Assembly: GCA_023411775.1 (NCBI GenBank)
Contig: JAEYOL010000092.1
Location: 1 to 5,192 of the forward strand
Reading direction: 5' to 3'
Source: Bacteroidota bacterium
GTDB taxonomy: Bacteria > Bacteroidota > Bacteroidia > Chitinophagales > Chitinophagaceae
Length of the DNA stretch: 5,192 nucleotides
The notes beneath the pieces were generated by a model. That model was not told where the DNA came from, ran no database searches, and saw only the letters and a program-made list of their open reading frames with translations. Positions 1 through 5,192 of this stretch are shown here, piece by piece. Both the position numbers and the translations under genes were made by a program. The number at the start of each line of letters is the position of its first letter. The first letter of the stretch is position 1.

Positions 1-1
1 C

Positions 2-898
2 AATTACTACCAGGTACTGGTACAACGCCAGCAGGTTGGTGTACTGGACTCCACAATTCAAAACTCCAAAAAGATACATCGTGTACTGAAAGGGCAATAT
101 GAAAACGGGCTGGCAAAAAAAATTGACCTGGACCGTATTGCCGTGAATATCTCAAACCTGGAAAGCCAGCGCCAGCAATTGATGAATAGCGTTACGCTGC
201 TTGAAAACCAGTTGAAGTTCTTCATGGGTATGCCGATCCATACACCGATCAGTATTTCCCAGGATGAAATCAGCTCCATCCAGCCACAGGCGGTAGCCAT
301 GGGTGAAACCATCAACGTGGAAGACCGTACTAAACTGAAAGTGCTAAAGCAACAGGAAAACCTGCTGCACTACCAACAGGAAGCTTACAAAAGTGAATAC
401 TATCCCAGTCTGTCCCTTTCGAGTAGCTATAACTACCAGGGGATAGGCAACAAACTGCCTGTGTTCAAAGGACAGAGCAGTGGTGTCAACTGGTTTGACG
501 CGGCTTCTATCAGTTTAAATCTGCGTATCCCCATTTTCAATGGCGGCGCTACAAAGGCAAGGATTAAACAATCGGCCATCAGCATGAAGAAACTGAATGA
601 AGATATTGAAAACACTTCTCTGGCACTGAACCTGGCTTATGAAAATGCGAAAACACAGATCAACAATAGCATAATCACCCTGAATGCCCAGCAAAAGAAC
701 GTGGAACTGGCGAAAGAAGTTTTTGCCAACACGCAAAACAACTACAATAATGGCCTGGCCACGTTAACCGACCTGTTGAATGCGGAAACTTCGCTCACGG
801 AAGCGAACAACAATTATTCATCAGCCCTGCTGAACTATCGTGTAGCGGAAATTCAATTGATAAAAAGCCGCGGCCAGTTAAAATCATTAATCAACTAA
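2..898 (+). CDS. TolC-family outer-membrane efflux channel, 5'-truncated by the window edge
   Basis: This is the C-terminal part (298 residues visible) of an outer-membrane efflux protein, which in TolC-type trimers forms the beta-barrel and the long periplasmic alpha-helical tunnel through which substrate leaves the cell. Family members are usually about 420-480 residues, so roughly a third is missing upstream. The frame is open from base 2, so the GTG at 143 is an internal valine, not the start. The visible part begins in a long helix rich in Gln, Leu and Asn, ending near FFMGMP. A second OEP repeat follows: a helix, the YYPSLSLSSSY beta-strand entry (about residues 133-143), the IPIFNGG strand (residues 176-182) that is typical of the family, then a long C-terminal helical hairpin containing GLATLTDLLNAE. 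It ends at TAA 16 bases before the adaptor gene, which supports a shared operon. Family assignment is secure; the exact substrate cannot be told. Confidence 0.93.
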   Translation, partial: NYYQVLVQRQQVGVLDSTIQNSKKIHRVLKGQYENGLAKKIDLDRIAVNISNLESQRQQLMNSVTLLENQLKFFMGMPIHTPISISQDEISSIQPQAVAMGETINVEDRTKLKVLKQQENLLHYQQEAYKSEYYPSLSLSSSYNYQGIGNKLPVFKGQSSGVNWFDAASISLNLRIPIFNGGATKARIKQSAISMKKLNEDIENTSLALNLAYENAKTQINNSIITLNAQQKNVELAKEVFANTQNNYNNGLATLTDLLNAETSLTEANNNYSSALLNYRVAEIQLIKSRGQLKSLIN

Positions 899-914
899 AA
901 TACCTAAACATACA
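899..914 (+). other. Short AT-rich spacer and leader of the adaptor gene, no Shine-Dalgarno
   Basis: Sixteen bases separate the channel stop codon from the adaptor ATG. The spacer is A/T-rich (AATACCTAAACATACA) and has no purine-rich AGGAGG-like motif. This is typical of Bacteroidota, where initiation often depends on an unstructured A-rich leader. The spacing suggests translation within one transcript. A second in-frame TAA for the upstream gene lies at 905-907. Confidence 0.5.
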
Positions 915-1994
915 ATGAGAAAGAAAAAAATAGTAAGAACAGCCATCACTGTTTGTGTACTGGCAGGTTTATTTGTCCTGATCGGATCTGTACTGGCCAG
1001 CAACAAGAAAAAGAACGCTGAAAAAACAGCCGTAGTTGCACAAACAGCGAATGGAAATGTAGCGGTAAGGACCAGTTCGGTAGCCAAACAATCCGTTGCG
1101 CTTGAATTTTCTGCCAATGGGAATTTTGCACCCGGGCAAGAACTGAAATTCGCCGCGGAAAACTCAGGCCGTGTAGTAAGCGTACTGGCCAAAGAGGGAG
1201 ACTATGTTCGAAAAGGCCAGACCCTGGCGATCATCAAAACCGATGTGTTGAGCATTGATGTTGAAACGGCAGAAGCAGCTTATCAAAACGCCCTGCGTGA
1301 TAAGCATCGTTATGAAAACGCTTTCAAAACCGGTGGTGTTACACAGCAACAACTTGACCAGGCCGTATTATCACTTGAAAATGCGCAGGCCAGGCTGTCA
1401 CAGGCAAAGATCCGGGTGAGTGATGCCAATATCAAATCTTCTATCAATGGTATCGTCAACAAACGCTATATCGAACCAGGTGCGGTGGTAAGCCCGGGTA
1501 CACAGCTTTTTGAACTGGTAGATGTATCACGTCTCAAACTGGCTATCACGGTAAATGAAAACCAGGTGGCTAACCTTAAAAAAGGAGACTCAGTAAATGT
1601 AAAAGCCAGTGTATTTCCCGACAGGAAATATGAGGGTACAATTTCCTTTATCGCGCCTAAGGCGGATGCAGCACTGAACTTCCCCGTTGAAATTGAAATT
1701 GCCAGCAATCCCGGCAACGAATTGAAAGCGGGTATGTATGGCACTGCCTTCTTCACACCGGGCAATACCACACCGGTGATCACTATCCCCCGTACCGCGT
1801 TTGCCGGTAGCGTAAGCACTAATAAAGTGTTTATCGCGGAAAAGGATTCAGTGGCCAGGCTACGCGATGTGATCGCAGGTCGGGTGTTTGGCGACCAGGT
1901 CGAGATCCTGCAGGGATTAACAGAAGGTGAGACCATCATCACCAGTGGCCAGGTGAACCTTGCAGATGGAAGTAAAATTTCTGTGATCAAATAA
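915..1994 (+). CDS. RND efflux periplasmic adaptor (membrane-fusion protein, HlyD/AcrA-like)
   Basis: The 359-residue product is the periplasmic adaptor that links an RND permease to a TolC-like channel; the length is normal for the family. A basic N-terminus (MRKKK) and a hydrophobic segment at about residues 10-28 form a signal peptide or inner-membrane anchor. There is no lipobox cysteine at a cleavage site, so a lipoprotein is unlikely. The two lipoyl halves are visible at about residues 76-110 (GRVVSVLAKEGDYVRKGQTL) and 173-203 (INGIVNKRYIEPGAVVSPGT). They flank a short alpha-helical hairpin (about 113-170). The hairpin tip has R132 and T143 at the spacing of the AcrA RLS motif that contacts TolC, with A136 in place of Leu. 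The beta-barrel (about 205-275) and membrane-proximal domain (to 359) follow. The ATG at 915 is the natural start because the signal segment follows directly. The gene lies between channel and pump genes, as expected. Confidence 0.95.
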   Translation: MRKKKIVRTAITVCVLAGLFVLIGSVLASNKKKNAEKTAVVAQTANGNVAVRTSSVAKQSVALEFSANGNFAPGQELKFAAENSGRVVSVLAKEGDYVRKGQTLAIIKTDVLSIDVETAEAAYQNALRDKHRYENAFKTGGVTQQQLDQAVLSLENAQARLSQAKIRVSDANIKSSINGIVNKRYIEPGAVVSPGTQLFELVDVSRLKLAITVNENQVANLKKGDSVNVKASVFPDRKYEGTISFIAPKADAALNFPVEIEIASNPGNELKAGMYGTAFFTPGNTTPVITIPRTAFAGSVSTNKVFIAEKDSVARLRDVIAGRVFGDQVEILQGLTEGETIITSGQVNLADGSKISVIK

Positions 1995-2022
1995 AGCCAA
2001 GAGGCAAACAAAATATTTACAG
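1995..2022 (+). other. Short spacer before the permease gene
   Basis: Twenty-eight bases lie between the adaptor stop and the permease ATG. The only purine-rich patch (GAGG at 2001-2004) is about 18 bases from the start codon, too far to act as a normal Shine-Dalgarno site. The rest is AT-rich (AAAATATTTACAG). The spacer is too short for a convincing promoter, which supports translation of the permease from the shared transcript. Confidence 0.45.
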
Positions 2023-3789
2023 ATGAAATTAGCAGAAATATCTATCAAACGCCCCACCCTTGTCATTGTACTTTTTATAGTACTGATCCTGGGTGGATTG
2101 CTGAGCTATTCTTCGCTGAATTATGAGCTCCTGCCCAAATTCAGTCCTTCCGTTGTGTCCGTAACGACGGTCTATCCCGGTGCTTCACCGAGTGAAGTGG
2201 AAAATACGGTTTCGAAAAAAATCGAAGACGCCTTGTCTTCGATGGAAAATATCAAGAAGATCGATACCAGGTCTTTTGAAAGCATGTCGTCGGTCATTAT
2301 TACCCTGAACAGCGGTACCGATGTGGACTATTCGTTGAATGACGCGCAGAGAAAGATCAACGCTATATTAAAAGACCTGCCGGAAGATATCGATCCTCCT
2401 TCCCTGAATAAATTCTCACTGGATGATCTTCCCATCATGACGATGTCGGCATCAGCCAATATGGATGAAGCGGCATTCTTTGACCTGATGGACAAGCGCA
2501 TCTCGCCCATTTTGTCAAGGGTGGAAGGCGTGGCACAGATCAACCTGATCGGTGGACAGGAAAGAGAGATTCAGGTTAGTATTGATGCCGACAGGCTGGA
2601 AGGTTATGGTCTTTCCCTATTACAGGTCCAAAATGCCATTCTTTCATCCAACCTGGATTTTCCTACAGGTAGCGTGCAGACAACAGAACAGGATGTGTTG
2701 ATCCGCCTGGCTGGAAAATATAAAACGGTAGAGGAGTTGAGGGAGTTGGTGATCGCCAATCAAAACGGAGTACAGATCAGGCTAAAAGACCTGGCCGATG
2801 TGCAGGATGCGCAAAAAGACGTGGAAAAACTGGCCCGTGTAAACCAGCAAAGCGCGATCGCGGTACAGGTACTCAAACAATCGGATGCCAATGCGGTGGG
2901 TGTAAGTGAACAGATCCGTGCAACGATAGAAAAACTTCATAAAGACTACGCAGCACAGGGGCTGGATATCAAAGTGGCGAATGACAGTTCAATATACACG
3001 CTTCAGTCTGCCAATGCGGTGATCTTCGACCTTATGCTGGCGATCCTGCTGGTAGCCCTGGTGATGTTATTCTTCCTTCACAGTGTTCGTAACGCCCTTA
3101 TCGTTATGGTGGCCATCCCCGCTTCGCTGATCGCCACTTTTATCGGGATGGCATTACTGGGTTATTCTCTTAACCTGATGTCTTTGCTGGCGCTCTCGCT
3201 GGTGGTAGGCATACTCGTGGATGATGCGATCGTGGTACTTGAAAATATTTACCGGCATATGGAGATGGGTAAAAACCGCGTGCGTGCGGCTTACGATGCG
3301 ACAAAAGAAATCGGTTTTACCGTAACATCTATTACCCTGGTGATCGTGGTGGTGTTTGTTCCCATCGCACTAAGTACAGGTCTCGCAGCGGATATCATCA
3401 AACAGTTCTGTGTGACGGTATCGATCGCTACTTTATTATCGCTGCTTTCTTCTTTCACCATTGTGCCCTGGTTATCGTCGAGATTTGGGAAGCTGGAAAA
3501 GATTACCAACAAAACATTCTTTGGCAGGATCATCATTGGTTTTGAAAATGGGTTAAAACGTTTTACAAACTGGGTGACTTCGATACTGAAATGGTCGCTT
3601 AATCATAAAAAAACAACCCTTGCAGCTGTGTTCACCATGCTGATCGCATCATTCTACCTGCTCGGAGCCGGTTATATTGGTGCAGAGTTTTTTGCAAAGA
3701 GTGACCGTGGTGAGTTCCTGGTACAAATAGAAATGCCAAAGGACGCGTCGATCGAACAGACAAATGCCATGACGCAAAAAGCTGAATAA
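2023..3789 (+). CDS. N-terminal fragment of the RND permease (588 residues)
   Basis: This is the product predicted if translation stops at codon 589. It starts with the usual RND N-terminus (MKLAEISIKRP), TM1 at about residues 12-32, and the PN1/PN2/PC2-side porter loop. That loop carries the conserved SGTD motif (residues 97-100) and the DLPEDIDPP stretch near 118-126. TM2 (about 333-352), TM3 (358-378), TM4 with GILVDDAIVVLENI (396-409), TM5 (432-450), TM6 (about 463-486) and TM7 (about 531-549) follow. It ends about 40 residues into the second periplasmic loop, in PC1. It keeps the TM4 aspartates but lacks the partner Lys and Arg of TM10 and TM11 and half of the porter and docking domains. 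It should therefore not transport by itself. Start choice is firm: the ATG sits just before the conserved SIKRP segment. Confidence 0.85.
   Translation: MKLAEISIKRPTLVIVLFIVLILGGLLSYSSLNYELLPKFSPSVVSVTTVYPGASPSEVENTVSKKIEDALSSMENIKKIDTRSFESMSSVIITLNSGTDVDYSLNDAQRKINAILKDLPEDIDPPSLNKFSLDDLPIMTMSASANMDEAAFFDLMDKRISPILSRVEGVAQINLIGGQEREIQVSIDADRLEGYGLSLLQVQNAILSSNLDFPTGSVQTTEQDVLIRLAGKYKTVEELRELVIANQNGVQIRLKDLADVQDAQKDVEKLARVNQQSAIAVQVLKQSDANAVGVSEQIRATIEKLHKDYAAQGLDIKVANDSSIYTLQSANAVIFDLMLAILLVALVMLFFLHSVRNALIVMVAIPASLIATFIGMALLGYSLNLMSLLALSLVVGILVDDAIVVLENIYRHMEMGKNRVRAAYDATKEIGFTVTSITLVIVVVFVPIALSTGLAADIIKQFCVTVSIATLLSLLSSFTIVPWLSSRFGKLEKITNKTFFGRIIIGFENGLKRFTNWVTSILKWSLNHKKTTLAAVFTMLIASFYLLGAGYIGAEFFAKSDRGEFLVQIEMPKDASIEQTNAMTQKAE
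3787..3789 (+). other. Premature in-frame TAA in the permease gene
   Basis: The codons read GCT GAA TAA TAC CTG AAG. Sequence on both sides is continuous RND family sequence in the same frame: MTQKAE before, YLKTKKEV then LFATVG after. This aligns with the AcrB PC1 helix that leads to VFAVNG. A single substitution explains it; CAA to TAA (Gln, one transition) is the simplest source, with GAA or AAA also possible. TAA also ends the channel and adaptor genes, so it is a normal stop codon here. Confidence 0.9.
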
Positions 3790-3852
3790 TACCTGAAGAC
3801 AAAGAAAGAAGTAACCAAACTGTTCGCGACAGTAGGTCAATCCAGCGAAGGC

Positions 3853-5187
3853 ATGGGTGCTTCACGGGCAACTGCCTACAAGTCGGAGATCAACGTACAA
3901 TTGGTAGAGAAAAAAGACCGCGAAGATGAAGCCAATATCTATGCAGCGAAAATAAAAAATGAATTACAGCCCCTGCTGGTTGGTGCTAAAGTAAAAACCG
4001 TTCCGGTGAGTATCCTGGGTTCAGCCGAGCAGGCACCGCTTGCGTTGATCGTCACAGGTCCTGAACTGGATAGCGTGATGAGCTTTGCCAAAGCGGCTAT
4101 GAACGAGCTGAAAGACATCCAGGGTGCCACGGAAATGAAACTTTCTGTTGAAGCCGGTAACCCCGAGATCAATGTACAGGTCGATCGCGATAAGATGGCC
4201 TCACTTGGATTGTCGATGTCGACCGTGGGTGCCACCATGCAGACCGCATTTAGTGGTAACACGGATGGCAAGTTTCGCCAGGGTGAGTATGAATATGACA
4301 TCAATATCCGTTATGCCAGTTTCGATCGTCGCAGTATTAATGACGTAAGCAATCTTTTATTTGTAAATGATAAAGGCGAACAGATCCGTTTATCCCAGTT
4401 TGCAAATATCAGGGAGAGTTCGGGTCCCAGCCAGTTGGAAAGAAGAGACAAGAGCACTTCGGTAACGGTGCAGGCGCAAACTGTTGGTCGTCCAACAGGT
4501 ACTGTAGCAGCCGAGTGGCAGGCCGCATTTGATAAGTTACCCAAACCCACTGGTGTTGGTTATGTATGGAGTGGCGATATGGAAAACCAGAGTGAAGGTT
4601 TTGGATCGCTGGGTATTGCGTTGATCGCTGCGGTTGTATTGGTGTACCTGATCATGGTGGCATTGTATAATAGTTTTGTATACCCGTTTGTGGTATTATT
4701 TTCTATTCCGCTTTCCATCATTGGTGCCCTGCTGGCATTGGCGTTGACCAATAATTCGCTCAACCTTTTTACGATACTTGGATTGATCATGCTTATTGGC
4801 CTTGTAGCCAAGAACGCGATCCTGCTGGTGGATTTTACCAACCAGCGTAAGGCAGAAGGGGCCAGTACCTTCCAGGCCCTGGTAGATGCCAACAATGCCC
4901 GTTTGCGTCCGATCCTTATGACTACCATTGCGATGGTGATCGGTATGTTACCGATCGCCCTTGCATCGGGTGCCGGTGCCGAATGGAAGAATGGGCTGGC
5001 ATGGGTCATCATCGGTGGCCTGATCAGTTCCCTGTTCCTGACACTTGTGGTGGTACCGGTGATGTATTCAATCTTTGATAAGTTGATAGTAAAATTTCGC
5101 CGGGGCAAAAACGAACAGCCCATCACCGAATTGATGACGGCAAAGTACCAGCTGGCAACGCATGAAACGGAACCAGCAACACATTAG
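3853..5187 (+). CDS. C-terminal fragment of the RND permease (444 residues if restarted at the first ATG)
   Basis: This is the rest of the pump gene, in the same frame as the N-terminal part (offset 1,830 bases, 610 codons). It covers most of the second porter loop, including the PC1 remainder, PN-side strands and docking-domain region. TM8 (about codons 863-881 of the full gene), TM9 (889-908), TM10 with LIGLVAKNAILLVDF (K930), TM11 with RLRPILMT (R960, T967) and TM12 (about 993-1015) follow, then a polar tail. The ATG at 3853 is merely the first Met after the stop and is an internal codon of the ancestral gene. It has no properly spaced Shine-Dalgarno. A protein beginning here would lack TM7 and any export signal for its large periplasmic domain, so an independent function is doubtful. 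The coding sequence from 3790 to 3852 also belongs to the family alignment. Confidence 0.6.
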   Translation: MGASRATAYKSEINVQLVEKKDREDEANIYAAKIKNELQPLLVGAKVKTVPVSILGSAEQAPLALIVTGPELDSVMSFAKAAMNELKDIQGATEMKLSVEAGNPEINVQVDRDKMASLGLSMSTVGATMQTAFSGNTDGKFRQGEYEYDINIRYASFDRRSINDVSNLLFVNDKGEQIRLSQFANIRESSGPSQLERRDKSTSVTVQAQTVGRPTGTVAAEWQAAFDKLPKPTGVGYVWSGDMENQSEGFGSLGIALIAAVVLVYLIMVALYNSFVYPFVVLFSIPLSIIGALLALALTNNSLNLFTILGLIMLIGLVAKNAILLVDFTNQRKAEGASTFQALVDANNARLRPILMTTIAMVIGMLPIALASGAGAEWKNGLAWVIIGGLISSLFLTLVVVPVMYSIFDKLIVKFRRGKNEQPITELMTAKYQLATHETEPATH

Positions 5188-5192
5188 TAAGA

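Larger units (their letters stand above)
2023..5187 (+). pseudogene. RND efflux permease (AcrB/HAE1-type) gene interrupted by one in-frame stop
   Basis: Read through the internal TAA, this frame spans 1,054 codons before its final stop, close to AcrB's 1,049 residues, and every region of an RND proton/substrate antiporter is present in order. These are TM1, the first porter loop, TM2-TM7, the second porter loop and TM8-TM12. The proton relay is complete: D400 and D401 in TM4 (match AcrB D407/D408), K930 in TM10 (K940), R960 and T967 in the RLRPILMT motif of TM11 (R971/T978). The sole lesion seen is TAA at codon 589, in the PC1 subdomain; no frameshift or second stop follows over the remaining 465 codons. 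That pattern means either very recent inactivation or a base-call error. If intact, the protein would be the energised inner-membrane pump of the operon. The gene ends TAG followed directly by TAA. Confidence 0.85.

Noticed and set aside
143..898. GTG at 143 as the start of a short 251-residue channel protein
   Set aside because: The frame is open to the window edge, and the codons from base 2 give normal TolC-family helical sequence. The GTG is an internal Val codon.
1466..2011. 181-residue open frame on the minus strand
   Set aside because: It lies opposite the adaptor gene and has no family-like features, signal or promoter. It is a shadow of the real coding strand.
3787..3789. TAA read as a sense codon through a variant genetic code
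   Set aside because: The adaptor gene ends at TAA exactly where its family normally ends, and the channel gene also ends at TAA with another TAA three codons later. TAA therefore works as a stop in this genome.
3774..3800. Programmed frameshift or transcript slippage at the CAAAAAG run just before the stop
   Set aside because: The downstream coding sequence is in the same frame as the upstream part, so a single shift would not restore it. A -1 shift meets TGA at once and a +1 shift meets TGA within five codons.
4560..5126. 188-residue open frame on the minus strand
   Set aside because: It lies opposite the TM8-TM12 region of the permease. Its composition is what is expected from the complement of hydrophobic codons, with no recognisable domain.
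3853..5187. A naturally two-gene (split) RND pump
   Set aside because: The break lies inside the PC1 subdomain, not between the two pseudo-symmetric halves at a linker. There is no initiation signal, and the bases between stop and ATG still encode family sequence.

Overview
The window is almost entirely coding on the + strand. It holds a three-part RND drug/metal-type efflux operon in the order outer-membrane channel, periplasmic adaptor, inner-membrane pump. The protein style, the AT-rich leaders without a Shine-Dalgarno motif, and moderate GC point to a Bacteroidota bacterium, perhaps a Chitinophagaceae-like lineage. This placement is an inference, as there is no rRNA or other marker in the window.

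Bases 2-898 are the C-terminal 298 residues of a TolC-family outer-membrane efflux protein, cut by the window edge. After a 16-base spacer, 915-1994 encodes a complete 359-residue membrane-fusion (adaptor) protein. After a 28-base spacer, an AcrB/HAE1-type RND permease gene starts at 2023 and its reading frame runs to 5187. The spacers leave little room for internal promoters, so the genes are probably co-transcribed. The three products would form one envelope-spanning pump: the permease takes up substrate and uses proton flow, the adaptor bridges the periplasm, and the TolC-like channel gives the exit.

The main anomaly is an in-frame TAA at 3787-3789, codon 589 of the permease gene. Everything before and after it, in the same frame, is normal RND sequence, including the proton-relay residues on both sides (D400/D401, K930, R960). 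The gene is therefore interrupted by a single nonsense codon. It is either a recent pseudogene or a sequencing/assembly error. As written, the pump is split inside its periplasmic porter domain into a 588-residue N-terminal piece and a possible 444-residue C-terminal piece.

I see no RNA gene, mobile element, CRISPR array, terminator or unknown system. Apart from the broken pump gene and an unusual set of binding-pocket residues, this is an ordinary efflux locus.
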